DNA of 64,000 bases from the NCBI RefSeq assembly GCF_001426705.1, contig NZ_LMFC01000001.1, positions 1,029,102 to 1,093,101 of the forward strand, in the 5' to 3' direction. Positions 16,473 to 24,700 of this stretch are shown here, in pieces (the first letter of the stretch is position 1; each line of letters begins with the position of its first letter). The position numbers and the translations under genes were made by a program. Source of the stretch: Cellulomonas sp. Root485. GTDB taxonomy: Bacteria; Actinomycetota; Actinomycetes; Actinomycetales; Cellulomonadaceae. Below the pieces are notes generated by a model. That model made no database searches and had not been told where the DNA came from. It saw only the letters and a program-made list of their open reading frames with translations.

Positions 16473-16618
16473 TCTCGCCGCCCCCTCACGCAGGCCGCAC
16501 CAGGTGCGGGTGTCGAGCGCGCCGGGCGCGAAATGACCCATCGCGGCCTGCGATCGGACGTTACCCCTGAGCGGACCACCGGTGTCAACAACGGTGCCCG
16601 AAGGTGCCGAGCGCGGAG

Positions 16619-17428
16619 CTATCCCGTCGGGAGGGAGGTCACGAGCTCGCGCACCGACCGGGCCAGGGCGCGGCCCTCGGCCTCGAGGATCGAGGCGCCC
16701 TGTTCCGGCGTGGCCGTCCGCGGGTGCTCGTCCTGCGGCAGTGCGAAGTCCGGGGACGGGTGGCCGTCGAACGCCGGCGCGTCGACGATGCCGTGCTCGG
16801 CGTAGTACAGGGGTGCGCCGGGCGGGGGCAGGAGGTCGGTCCGGACCCGCTCGGGGAACAGGCCCAGCGCGATGGCGGTCTCTTCGCGTGCGGCATGACC
16901 GGGACCTCGGGCGTCCGGGTCGGGGAGGAACGCCAGGTGGTAGACCACGCGCTGCGAGGGAGGCCGGTCCGTCTCGGCGGCGATCCGGCGCAGCGCCGCC
17001 TGGTGGTTCACGGCGCCGTGACCGTTCACCAGCACGACGACGCGGAACTCGGCCTCCAGGAGGTTGCGCACCAGCTCGCGCACGATGACGCCGAACGCGC
17101 TCTCCTCGATGTACGTGCTGCTCACGGGGTTGCCCGGGAAGTCCATCCCCACGACGCGCACGTCCGGGGGCAGGCCGAGCGTCGCGAGCGACTGCGGACC
17201 GGGTCCGGCCGGCCGCACGGTCTCCGTGCCGGCGAAGAGCGCCGGGAGCACGACCCCGCCTACCTCGCGCGCCGCCCTGAGGGCGACCTCGTGCGCGTGC
17301 AGGGGGTCGAGCCCGAGCGGCAGGTGCGGGCCGTGCCACTCGAGCGGCCCCAGGGGCACGTAGGCGACGGGCGTCCTGCGGCGTGCGTCGGCGACCTCGT
17401 CAGGACGCATCAGCTCGTACCGGACCAC
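16619..17428 (-). CDS. Creatininase-family amidohydrolase
   Basis: About 269 residues. The N-terminal VPLGPLEWHGPHLPLGLDPLHAHEVA is the family metal-binding signature (Glu, His, Asp, His). Later come FPGNPVSSTYIEES, the loop VLVNGHGAVNHQAALRRIA and the acidic GHAAREETAIALGL. Relatives hydrolyse cyclic amides such as creatinine or act in cofactor pathways (for example MftE-like peptide processing). GTG at 17428 gives the family-like start VVRYELM; ATG at 17410 is the alternative. It is 146 bases upstream of the two-TM protein gene on the same strand and may belong to the same unit. Confidence 0.85.
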   Translation of the reverse strand: MVRYELMRPDEVADARRRTPVAYVPLGPLEWHGPHLPLGLDPLHAHEVALRAAREVGGVVLPALFAGTETVRPAGPGPQSLATLGLPPDVRVVGMDFPGNPVSSTYIEESAFGVIVRELVRNLLEAEFRVVVLVNGHGAVNHQAALRRIAAETDRPPSQRVVYHLAFLPDPDARGPGHAAREETAIALGLFPERVRTDLLPPPGAPLYYAEHGIVDAPAFDGHPSPDFALPQDEHPRTATPEQGASILEAEGRALARSVRELVTSLPTG

Positions 17429-17577
17429 CGGTCGCCGCCTTGGTCGTTCGGACTCGTACGGTCGCCCGGCACGGCGACCTGGTGCCTCCCACGACGACTG
17501 GTAGCGCGTCGCGGAAGGGCGTCGGCTCCCGGCCATGTTCCTCGCGCTCGCGCGCGCGGCGCAAGGGCGTCGAGCGG

Positions 17578-18810
17578 TCAGCGGGTGGGCTCCAGGTACG
17601 CCTGGCCGGTGGTGGTCCACTGGACGAGCAGCATCGTCGCGTCGTCCTGGAGCACGCCGCCCTGGTGGTCGAGGATCCGCCGGCACACCCGTCGCACCAT
17701 TTCCGGCATCGGGGTGCCCGCCGACACCTCGCGCTCGATGAAGTCCGCGAGGCGGTCGATGCCGAAGAACTGGTGCTGCTCGTCGCGAGCCTCGGTGATG
17801 CCGTCGGTGTACAGGACGACGGTGTCGTCGGGTTCGAGCATCTCCTCGGCGATGTTGCCCTCGCGCATGTCGAGGCCGAGCAGGGGACGGCGTCCCGCAT
17901 CCAGCGTCTTGACGATCTTGCCGGCGCGCAGGAGCAGCGGCGGTGGGTGACCGGCCGACAGGTAGCGCAGCCGACCGGTGTCGAGGTCGAGCGTGGCCAG
18001 GACTCCGGTCGCGTACATGCGACCCCCGAAGGCGTCCTGGACCGCACGGTGGACGGACTCGGTCTGCTCGAAGAGTCCGTGCCCCTGACGACGGGCGTTA
18101 CGGTACGCGGCGAGGGCCGCCGCCGCGGCGAGCCCGGAGTGCAGGTCATGGCCGGTGGCGTCGAAGATCGCGAACTGCGCGGCCGTGTCGGACAGGGCGT
18201 AGTCGAAGACGTCGCCGCCGACGCTGCTGGACGGCTCGAGCCGCCCGCTCACGATCACCTTGTCGGTCCCGGAGGTCAGCGGTGGGAGGAGCTGCCAGAT
18301 CAGCTCGGCGGACAGGGTCCGTGGCTGCCGGCGGCGTACCGCGTCGATCCCGTCTCCGTAGGTGTCCATCATCGTGACCAGGTGCCCGAGGTAGTGGGCG
18401 AACCACCAGCACTGCCGCCGGAACGCGCGGTCCTCGAGCGAGCCGCCGTCCTCGACGACGATCTTCAGCACGCCCACACGTTCGACGCCGTCGATGATCG
18501 GCATCCACAGCTGTGCCTCACCGTCGACCACGGCCGTCTGCACCGCCAGCATCCGGTACGCCCGACCGCCCAGGGTGCCGTCGATGGTCAGGTTCGGCGC
18601 AGGCTCGATCGAGGGGCGTGCCATCGCGACGAGCACCGTCTGCGTGTAGTCCGCGAGGTACACCGTGGCCTGAGCGCCGAGGTGCGCGACCGCCTCGTCG
18701 ACGGCATCGGCGAGCAGGTCGGGTGGCGTCAGGTGGGTGCGTCGCAACAGTGAGGTCATCGCTGCCAGCGGACGCCTGACACCCGGACCGTTGTGGTGGT
18801 TCCAGTCCAT
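17578..18810 (-). CDS. GAF-type sensor with SpoIIE/PP2C serine phosphatase domain
   Basis: A 410-residue RsbU/SpoIIE-like regulator. The N-terminal half (residues about 25-170) is a GAF-like sensor. The C-terminal half is a PP2C-type phosphatase with its metal-binding acidic motifs: SSVGGDVFDY, FDATGHDLHSGLAA, YLSAGHPPPLLL, VVLYTDGITEARDE and LQDDATMLLVQW. Such enzymes dephosphorylate a STAS anti-anti-sigma factor and thereby release a stress sigma factor; the STAS domain protein at 9152 is a conceivable partner. ATG at 18810 (MDWNHHNGPG) chosen; a longer form to 18867 is possible. It has no anti-sigma kinase neighbour. Confidence 0.88.
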   Translation of the reverse strand: MDWNHHNGPGVRRPLAAMTSLLRRTHLTPPDLLADAVDEAVAHLGAQATVYLADYTQTVLVAMARPSIEPAPNLTIDGTLGGRAYRMLAVQTAVVDGEAQLWMPIIDGVERVGVLKIVVEDGGSLEDRAFRRQCWWFAHYLGHLVTMMDTYGDGIDAVRRRQPRTLSAELIWQLLPPLTSGTDKVIVSGRLEPSSSVGGDVFDYALSDTAAQFAIFDATGHDLHSGLAAAAALAAYRNARRQGHGLFEQTESVHRAVQDAFGGRMYATGVLATLDLDTGRLRYLSAGHPPPLLLRAGKIVKTLDAGRRPLLGLDMREGNIAEEMLEPDDTVVLYTDGITEARDEQHQFFGIDRLADFIEREVSAGTPMPEMVRRVCRRILDHQGGVLQDDATMLLVQWTTTGQAYLEPTR

Positions 18811-18976
18811 CGCGCTGCGCCTCCCGAGGGGATCGGTGCCCCCAGGGTCACCCTGCCACGACCTCACGGTCGGTCGTACAGCACGGTGAGCAGGCGCGCC
18901 GGCGCGTCGGAGTGGTCACGAGGCCCGGGGCGCCCGGTCTGCGCCCAGCGGTTCCTGCGGTGTTCATTGGACCCGA

Positions 18977-20086
18977 TCAGTGGCGACCCTCATCGCGCTG
19001 TCCTTCGTCCGTCGTCGCGTGCGCCTCGGTGCCGCGCGCCCGGCGCAGAGCGCGACCGAGGCGCACGTCCTCCTCCTGCTTGGCCTGCTTCTTCTCGCTC
19101 GCGCGCGTGTCCCGTGGCGGGAGCTGAATGGTCCGCTCGGCCTCGATGCCCCCCTGGAGCTGGCGGCCGCGCTCGACCTCGGCGTCGAGCTCCGCGCCGA
19201 ACAGCAGCGCCAGGTTGGTGATCCACAGCCAGAGCAGGAACACGATCACGCCGGCCAGCGAGCCGTACGTGTCGCCGTAGCTGCCGAAGTTCGCGACGTA
19301 GAAGCCGAAGCCGAGCGAGGCGAGCACCCACACGACCAGCGCGACGATCGCCCCGATGCTGATCCACCGGAACTTCGGCTGCCGCACGTTCGGCGTGGCG
19401 TAGTAGAGGACCGCGATCGCGACGACCACGAGGGCCACGATGACCGGCCACTTCACGATGCTCCAGACGGTGACCGTGACGTCGCTCAGCCCGACGGCGC
19501 CGCCGACCGCGCGGGCGACCTCGCCGGACAGGACGACGGCGGTGACGATCACGACGGCGATCAGCACCAGGACCACGGTGACGGCGAGCAGCGTCGGTCG
19601 CAGCTTCCAGATCGGGCGCCCCTCGTCGATCTCGTACACCCGGTTCATGCCCCGGCTGAAGGCTGCGACGTAGCCGGACGCCGACCACAGGGCCAGGACC
19701 AGGCCGAGGACCAGCGCGAGTCCGGCCGCGGGCGCCTGCGTGAGCTGGGTGAGGATCGGCTCCAGCGTCTCGTCGACCGAGGAGACACCGACGTCCGAGG
19801 CGATCGTCAGGACGTCCCTGACCATCTTCTCCGGGTCGCCGACGAGGCCCAGGACCGAGACGACGGCCAGGAGTGCCGGGGCGATCGCGAGGACCGCGTA
19901 GTACGTGAGCGCCGCCGCGAGGTCGGTGCACTGGTCCTTGCCGAACTCCCGCAGCGTCTTGCGCACGACGTACAGCCACGAGCGCTTGGTGATGTCGTCG
20001 GGGGAGTCCGGCTTGCGGGGATCCTCCGGCGCCGGGGCTGCGGCCTTCTCGGTGCTGCGGGTGCTGGAGGTGTCGTGCGTGGTCAT
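18977..20086 (-). CDS. YihY/BrkB (ribonuclease BN-like) inner-membrane protein
   Basis: A 369-residue membrane protein. A polar Pro/Ala/Glu leader (about 35 residues) is followed by the family entry FGKDQCTDLAAALTYYAVLAIAP, six TM segments in all, the conserved GYVAAFSRGMNRVYEIDEGRP loop and a final TM with LWLWITNLALLFGAELDAE. The 60-residue C-terminal tail is highly charged and probably disordered. Function of the family is unsettled: the RNase BN name is historical, and transport roles have been proposed. Sits among envelope and stress genes on the same strand. Confidence 0.92.
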   Translation of the reverse strand: MTTHDTSSTRSTEKAAAPAPEDPRKPDSPDDITKRSWLYVVRKTLREFGKDQCTDLAAALTYYAVLAIAPALLAVVSVLGLVGDPEKMVRDVLTIASDVGVSSVDETLEPILTQLTQAPAAGLALVLGLVLALWSASGYVAAFSRGMNRVYEIDEGRPIWKLRPTLLAVTVVLVLIAVVIVTAVVLSGEVARAVGGAVGLSDVTVTVWSIVKWPVIVALVVVAIAVLYYATPNVRQPKFRWISIGAIVALVVWVLASLGFGFYVANFGSYGDTYGSLAGVIVFLLWLWITNLALLFGAELDAEVERGRQLQGGIEAERTIQLPPRDTRASEKKQAKQEEDVRLGRALRRARGTEAHATTDEGQRDEGRH

Positions 20087-20108
20087 GAGGTCGACCTCCC
20101 TCGGGTGG

Positions 20109-20192
20109 TCACTGGGTAGGAGTCACGAGTGAGGCGGCGAGGGTGCCGACGAGGACGACCGCCGTGAGCGGGCCGGGCTCGGTCGCTGCCAT
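20109..20192 (-). CDS. Possible 27-aa hydrophobic peptide
   Basis: A short frame, MAATEPGPLTAVVLVGTLAA..., whose ATG overlaps the stop of the preceding 32-aa frame as ATGA. The middle is hydrophobic enough for a short membrane segment. Coupling by overlap to a chain that begins at the alcohol dehydrogenase stop is the only support; GC-rich DNA yields such frames by chance. Confidence 0.25.
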   Translation of the reverse strand: MAATEPGPLTAVVLVGTLAASLVTPTQ

Positions 20193-20290
20193 CAGTGGTT
20201 CCGGAGGGCGCGCACGCTCTGCGACCGGCACAGGGCCCGGGCGGCGGCCAGCCAGGACCGCCACCCTCGGGGGCGTCGGCCGGCCGTCAT
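20192..20290 (-). CDS. Possible 32-aa basic peptide coupled to the alcohol dehydrogenase gene
   Basis: A short Arg/Trp-rich frame (MTAGRRPRGWRSWLAAARAL...) whose ATG overlaps the dehydrogenase stop as ATGA. Its composition, seven Arg and two Trp in 32 residues, resembles a cationic amphipathic peptide. Translational coupling makes expression plausible, but there is no homology evidence. Confidence 0.3.
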   Translation of the reverse strand: MTAGRRPRGWRSWLAAARALCRSQSVRALRNH

Positions 20291-21486
20291 GTCGCCACCT
20301 GCGGGTCGAGCACCACCTTGATGCACCCGTCCTGCTTCTTCTGGAACATCTCGTACGCCGCCGGCGCGTCCTGCAGGGGGACACGGTGGGTGCGCAGGTC
20401 GAGGACGCCGAGCGGGTCGCCCTCGCCGGTCAGCAGCGGCAGGAGGTCGTCGACCCAGCGCCGGACGTTCGCCTGCCCCATGCGCAGGGTGAGGCCCTTG
20501 TCGAACATCGTCATCATCGGCAGCGGGTCGACCGCCCCTCCGTACACGCCGGAGATCGAGACGGTGCCGCCGCGGCGCGTGACGTCGATCGCGGAGCGCA
20601 GGGCGTCGAGCCGGTCGATGCCCGCCTTCTCGACGAGCGGCGCGGCGAGCGCGTCGGGCAGGAGACCGGCCGCCTTCTGCCCGAGTGCGGCGACGCGTGA
20701 GCCGTGTGCCTCCATGCCGACCGCGTCGATCGCCGCGTCGACCCCGCGCCCGTCGGTCAGGTCCTGCACGGCGGCCACCACGTCGTCGGTGCCGGCCAGG
20801 TCGATGACGTCGATGCCGTGGCGCCGCGCCATCGCGAGGCGCTCGGGGACGAGGTCGATCCCGATCACCCGTGACGCGCCACGGTGAGCGGCGATGCGCG
20901 CCGACATCTGGCCGATCGGCCCGAGCCCCAGCACGGCCACGGTGCCGCCCGCGGCGACGTCGGCGTACTCGACGGCCTGCCACGCCGTCGGCAGGACGTC
21001 GGACAGGAAGAGGTACCGCTCGTCGGGGCTCCCGTCGTCCGGAACGACGACGGGGCCGAACTGCGCCTGCGGGACGCGGAGGTACTGCGCCTGCCCGCCG
21101 GGCACCTGGCCGTACAGCTTCGTGTAGCCGAACAGGGCCGCACCCTTGCCCTGCGGGCGCACCTGCGTGGTCTCGCACTGCGAGTACAGGCCCCGACCGC
21201 ACATCCAGCAGGTGCCGCACGCGATGCCGAAGGGGATCACGACACGGTCGCCCACCCGGAGCGACCCTGCGTCGGGACCGACCTCCTCGACGACCCCCAT
21301 CGCCTCGTGCCCGAGGATGTCGCCCGCGTCGAGGAAGGCACCGAGCACGGAGTACAGGTGCAGGTCGGAGCCGCAGATGGCCGTCGACGTGACCCGCACG
21401 ATCGCGTCGGTGGCCTCCTGGATCGTCGGGTCGGGCACCTGCTCGACGCTGACCTTCTCGCGTCCCTGCCATGTCAGTGCGTGCAC
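20287..21486 (-). CDS. Zinc-dependent alcohol dehydrogenase (formaldehyde-dehydrogenase-like MDR)
   Basis: A 399-residue medium-chain dehydrogenase. The catalytic zinc site is in CGSDLHLYSV and GHEAMGVVEEVG; the structural zinc site is CGTCWMCGRGLYSQC (four Cys). The NAD-binding Rossmann fold is VAVLGLGPIGQMSARIA with IGIDLVPERL. Length and the inserted central region match the glutathione-independent formaldehyde dehydrogenase/threonine-dehydrogenase-like subfamily. GTG at 21486 has SD GAGGAG six bases away. It follows the Mn-catalase and a 50-aa protein gene on the same strand, a combination common in actinobacterial stress loci. Oxidation of small alcohols or aldehydes is likely. Confidence 0.92.
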   Translation of the reverse strand: MHALTWQGREKVSVEQVPDPTIQEATDAIVRVTSTAICGSDLHLYSVLGAFLDAGDILGHEAMGVVEEVGPDAGSLRVGDRVVIPFGIACGTCWMCGRGLYSQCETTQVRPQGKGAALFGYTKLYGQVPGGQAQYLRVPQAQFGPVVVPDDGSPDERYLFLSDVLPTAWQAVEYADVAAGGTVAVLGLGPIGQMSARIAAHRGASRVIGIDLVPERLAMARRHGIDVIDLAGTDDVVAAVQDLTDGRGVDAAIDAVGMEAHGSRVAALGQKAAGLLPDALAAPLVEKAGIDRLDALRSAIDVTRRGGTVSISGVYGGAVDPLPMMTMFDKGLTLRMGQANVRRWVDDLLPLLTGEGDPLGVLDLRTHRVPLQDAPAAYEMFQKKQDGCIKVVLDPQVAT

Positions 21487-21523
21487 GGGGATCTCCTCGA
21501 GGTCGTCGCGGTCGGACGCCCGC

Positions 21524-21676
21524 TCACGCGGGTGCCTCGCCGGTCGGGTCGGAGGGGTAGATCCGCTCCGCCGGCACGTCCTGGTTGTCGCCCTGGTCCG
21601 GGTCGCCGGAGCCCGGCGTGGTCGACGGGAGAGGCGGGGTGTCGTCGCCGTCGCGCGGGACGGGTTGCTCACTCAT
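21524..21676 (-). CDS. Small acidic, proline-rich 50-aa protein
   Basis: MSEQPVPRDGDDTPPLPSTT... to ...DPTGEAPA: 50 residues, about one fifth Pro and rich in Asp, no hydrophobic core, so intrinsically disordered. Its ATG lies inside the last codons of the Mn-catalase gene (8-base overlap) and is preceded by GAAGGGA, a fair ribosome site. The overlap and ribosome site support a real coupled gene. The product resembles in length, opening (MSxxPVP) and composition the 48-aa protein at 27562. Confidence 0.65.
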   Translation of the reverse strand: MSEQPVPRDGDDTPPLPSTTPGSGDPDQGDNQDVPAERIYPSDPTGEAPA

Positions 21677-22667
21677 CGGACGTTCCCTTCTTCGAGCCAG
21701 AGCCCGAGCCCGAGGTCGGCGTGACGGGGCCGTAGATCGGTTGGACCTCGGCCAGCTCGAGGTCGGCGGTGGCCTGGATCAGGGCGAGCAGGTCCGGGTC
21801 CAGCCCGGGGGAGAACTCCTCGAACCGCTCCTCGGCGATGGTCGACGGGACACCCGCCGGCGCCTGCTCGCTGGCGTCGAGCTCGGTCCCGTCCTTCGAC
21901 GGCGACATGCCCCGGAAGATCTTGCCCGCCTCCGACGCGGCGGTGAGGTCGAAGCTGTACTGCTTGCTCTGCAGCCCCAGGTCCAGCAGCTTCTTGACCT
22001 CCGGGAACTTCTCCGCGCTCGTCTTCGGGATCGGCAGGACCTTGTTCCACTCCACCCCCAGGGTCTCCAGGGCCTTCGCGTAGGCGTTCTCGTGCGCCTG
22101 GTCTCGCACGATCAGGTAGGCGATCGTCGACCGCGCGGTCTTGTTGGCTGTCATCTCGTAGATCCGGCACTTCTGCAGCCGACCCGTGGACTCGAGCATG
22201 AGGTTGTACAGCAGGTCGAGAACGAGGTTGCCGGAGTTGTACACGTACGAGCCGGACCACGGGTTGCCCGCGGCGTCGACGGGCAGCGCGCCCTGGGCGG
22301 CGACGAGGTAGTGGTGGATGTTGCCCTGGTCCAGCGCCGACTCCAGCGGCGTGGCGCCCACCGCACCGGGCGTGTCCAGGGGATCCGAGGTCGTGCCGTT
22401 GTACCGCGGTGACCCGTCGAGCAGCCGGGCGATCGTGGTGCCGATGAGCTCGACGTGACTGATCTCCTCGGTGCCGATGCCCTGGAGCAGGTCGCGGTAC
22501 GGCTTCCCCGTCGGCCCGCGGAAGTTGATGCTCTGGAACAGGTACTGCATCATCGTGCGCATCTCGCCGAACTGGCCCCCGAGCCCTTCTTGCAGGGCGT
22601 TGGCCGCAGCGGGATCCGGCTCGTCGGCCTCGATCTCGTTGATCAGTCGTTGCACGTGCAGGTACAT
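21669..22667 (-). CDS. Manganese catalase
   Basis: A 332-residue di-manganese catalase that dismutates hydrogen peroxide in the cytoplasm. The four-helix bundle supplies Glu and His ligands seen in GTEEISHVELIG (near residue 65) and RDQAHENAYAKALETLG (near residue 190), with an N-terminal Glu set in EGLGGQFGEMRTMMQYLFQSI. FRGPTGKPYRDLLQGIG and GNIHHYL are also typical. The C-terminus carries a Gly/Ser tail. It is upstream of the 50-aa protein and alcohol dehydrogenase genes, and downstream of the DUF3618 gene, all same strand. Confidence 0.95.
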   Translation of the reverse strand: MYLHVQRLINEIEADEPDPAAANALQEGLGGQFGEMRTMMQYLFQSINFRGPTGKPYRDLLQGIGTEEISHVELIGTTIARLLDGSPRYNGTTSDPLDTPGAVGATPLESALDQGNIHHYLVAAQGALPVDAAGNPWSGSYVYNSGNLVLDLLYNLMLESTGRLQKCRIYEMTANKTARSTIAYLIVRDQAHENAYAKALETLGVEWNKVLPIPKTSAEKFPEVKKLLDLGLQSKQYSFDLTAASEAGKIFRGMSPSKDGTELDASEQAPAGVPSTIAEERFEEFSPGLDPDLLALIQATADLELAEVQPIYGPVTPTSGSGSGSKKGTSDE

Positions 22668-22738
22668 GCGTCCTCCTCGTCGAAGCCGGGTCGTGGTCGG
22701 CGCGGCGGGGCACGATGTGACCCCGCCGCGCCGCCCTG

Positions 22739-23365
22739 CTAGAAGCCGGTGCCGCCCGGTGAGGTCGGGGCGGAGGTGCCGGTGCCGGTGCCGGTGCCTC
22801 GGATGTTCTCCGCGGCGTCCCTGGTGTCCGAGCGGAGGTCCTGAGCTGCGGACCTGCCCTCGTCCTTCAACGTCGAACCCGCCTCGGTGGCCCGGTCCTT
22901 GACCGCCGCGACCGCCTCCTGTGCCGGCTGGCGCAGGTGCTCGGCGACGTCCTGGGCGGCGTCCTTCGCCCCCTGCACCAGGGGTTCGGCCTGCTCCTTC
23001 GCCGACTGCGCGAGCTGCTGCTCCTGGCGCGTGCTGGGCAGCAGGGACGAGGCGAGCCAGCCGATGCCGAAGGCGACCAGGCCCGCGGCGAGCGGGTTGC
23101 CCCTCGTCCTGGTCCGGGCGGCGGTCGGCAGGTTCGACGCCGTGTCGCCGACCGCGGACGCGGCGGAGCCCACGGTGTCCGCGCCGTCGGAGACGCCGCC
23201 CATGATGCGCTCCTTGACGTCGGTGGCGGTGGCGCGGACGCGGTCCGCCTGGCGCTGGGCCGCCTGCGTGGGGCTGACCTTGTCGGTGAGGGCGTCCACG
23301 TCCGAGCTCAGCTCGGCGCGGGTGCGCTCGATGTCGTCGCGGATCTGGTCGGGGTCGGTGCTCAT
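22739..23365 (-). CDS. DUF3618 protein with one TM segment
   Basis: A 208-residue protein starting MSTDPDQIRDDIERTRAELS, the hallmark of DUF3618, followed by helical amphipathic sequence, a TM-like stretch (NPLAAGLVAFGIGWLASSLL near residue 90) and a long Ala/Glu/Gln-rich helical tail resembling late-embryogenesis-abundant proteins. Ends in a Gly-Thr repeat. The ATG overlaps the stop of the upstream holin-like gene (ATGA), so the two are coupled. Such proteins accompany cell-envelope stress genes in actinobacteria; their biochemical role is unknown. Confidence 0.88.
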   Translation of the reverse strand: MSTDPDQIRDDIERTRAELSSDVDALTDKVSPTQAAQRQADRVRATATDVKERIMGGVSDGADTVGSAASAVGDTASNLPTAARTRTRGNPLAAGLVAFGIGWLASSLLPSTRQEQQLAQSAKEQAEPLVQGAKDAAQDVAEHLRQPAQEAVAAVKDRATEAGSTLKDEGRSAAQDLRSDTRDAAENIRGTGTGTGTSAPTSPGGTGF

Positions 23366-23772
23366 CGGTTCTTCTCCTCGTGGCCTTGCAGAGCGTTCGG
23401 GATCTTCTTCACGGAGTCGGTCGTCTGGGTCAGGCCGCGGACGCGCCGGGACTCGGCCCGGCCCCGCAGCGCGAGCACCGCGGCGACGACCGCCCAGAGC
23501 ACGGCGACGACGACCGCCGACCACGCCCAGGAGTCCATGGCGTCGCCGAGCGCCCACCACAGCGCGACCGACAGGAACAGCAGGACGAAGTGGCCCGCGA
23601 CGGCGGCCCCGGCGAACATGGACCCGCCCTTGGCCGCCTGCTTGGCCGACTGTCGGGCCTCGGCCTTGGCCAGCTCGACCTCCTGCCGCAGCAACGTCGA
23701 GAGGTCACGGGTGACGTCGCCCAGCAGGTCCCCGACCGACTGGCGCGGGGGCGAGTCGACCGGGTCGGTCAT
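23362..23772 (-). CDS. Phage-holin-family-like membrane protein (DUF1469/Holin-X)
   Basis: A 136-residue protein: cytosolic helix with SVGDLLGDVTRDLSTLLRQEVELAKAEA, then two TM helices (AGAAVAGHFVLLFLSVALWW and SAVVVAVLWAVVAAVLAL) and a basic tail. This is the pattern of the actinobacterial putative holin-X superfamily, which despite the name is chromosomal and not part of a prophage. Overlaps both neighbours by 4 bases (ATGA), giving a tightly coupled three-gene unit. Confidence 0.88.
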   Translation of the reverse strand: MTDPVDSPPRQSVGDLLGDVTRDLSTLLRQEVELAKAEARQSAKQAAKGGSMFAGAAVAGHFVLLFLSVALWWALGDAMDSWAWSAVVVAVLWAVVAAVLALRGRAESRRVRGLTQTTDSVKKIPNALQGHEEKNR

Positions 23773-24449
23773 CGCTCCTCCCACGACGTCGTCGCAGGCG
23801 CGCCGGGCACCGGCGACGCCAGCTCGTCGGTGAAGCGCGGGCGGCGCTCGACCGCGTCGTCGTAGACCGGCAGCGGCTCGGTGGACATCGTCCGGCGGGT
23901 CGCCACGGGAGCAGTCCTCGGGGTGCTCGTGGAGGTGCTCGGTGCGTCCTTGAGCCCGCGGGTCAGCCGACCCAGCACCACACCGGCGCCGGCGGCGATG
24001 AGCAGGAAGGTGCCGGGCCGCCTGCGCGCGAAGCTGCGGACCTCGTCGAGCACGTCGTCGGGGCCGTGCGACTCGAGCCAGCCGCCGAGCGCGTCGACCC
24101 GGTCGCCCACCTCGCGCACGATGTCGGTGGCCAGGTTCTGCTCGGACGGCGCGGCGGCCATCTGCGTGAGCTGGCCGCCCACCGACGTGAGGCCGGACGC
24201 GAGCCGGCTCTGCTGGCTGCCGGCCTGGTCGGAGAGCTCCGAGCGTGCCTGCGACCACAGGTCGCCGAGCTGGCGGCGCGCCTCCTGGGTGACGGCGGCA
24301 GCCTCGCCCTTGGCCTCGTCGACCAGGCGTCCGCCGGCGTCGGCGGCCTTGTCCTTGAGCTGGGCGGTCTCGTCCTTGGCCGTCTGTGTCGCGGTGGGGG
24401 TCTCCGCGGGGGTCTGGGGGTAGGTACTGGTCGTGTACTGGTCGGTCAT
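23769..24449 (-). CDS. Amphipathic-helix, LEA-like membrane-associated protein
   Basis: A 226-residue protein: Thr/Pro/Gln-rich start, long Ala/Glu/Lys helical region (DETAQLKDKAADAGGRLVDE...) like late-embryogenesis-abundant or DUF883-type proteins, and one TM-like stretch near residue 150 (FLLIAAGAGVVLGRL) with a disordered tail. It is the first gene of the coupled unit with the holin-like and DUF3618 genes. A role in membrane or desiccation stress is inferred from composition and company only. Confidence 0.75.
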   Translation of the reverse strand: MTDQYTTSTYPQTPAETPTATQTAKDETAQLKDKAADAGGRLVDEAKGEAAAVTQEARRQLGDLWSQARSELSDQAGSQQSRLASGLTSVGGQLTQMAAAPSEQNLATDIVREVGDRVDALGGWLESHGPDDVLDEVRSFARRRPGTFLLIAAGAGVVLGRLTRGLKDAPSTSTSTPRTAPVATRRTMSTEPLPVYDDAVERRPRFTDELASPVPGAPATTSWEER

Positions 24450-24497
24450 GGTGTCCTCGCTTGCAGGGGTGCGGGCACGGAGGGGCGCAGGGGAGGG

Positions 24498-24632
24498 TCA
24501 CCCGGATCGGGGTGACCTGGTCGCGGGCCTTCTGCCGCGGCGCCGTCCGCATGGGGGCCGAGGCGCGCCGTGGGCGCCCTCGAGCTGCTCTGTCGTGATG
24601 CCCGAGCGGCTCCGCTCCGACATCTGTCCCAT
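24498..24632 (-). CDS. Possible 44-aa Arg-rich peptide
   Basis: The only frame of note in the 251-base space 24450-24700: MGQMSERSRSGITTEQLEGA... with an Arg-rich end. An AGGAC lies 12 bases upstream of the ATG. It could instead be non-coding leader for the helix-rich protein genes downstream. No homology is recognised. Confidence 0.25.
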   Translation of the reverse strand: MGQMSERSRSGITTEQLEGAHGAPRPPCGRRRGRRPATRSPRSG

Positions 24633-24700
24633 GCCCGGCGACGTGTCCTGTCCCGGGCGACGGTCTGCCGGCCGAGGTTCTCCGGCCGGTGACTCGGACG

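Noticed and set aside
23362..23772. Prophage holin indicating a phage remnant
   Set aside because: The protein belongs to a chromosomal holin-like family in actinobacteria; no other phage genes surround it.
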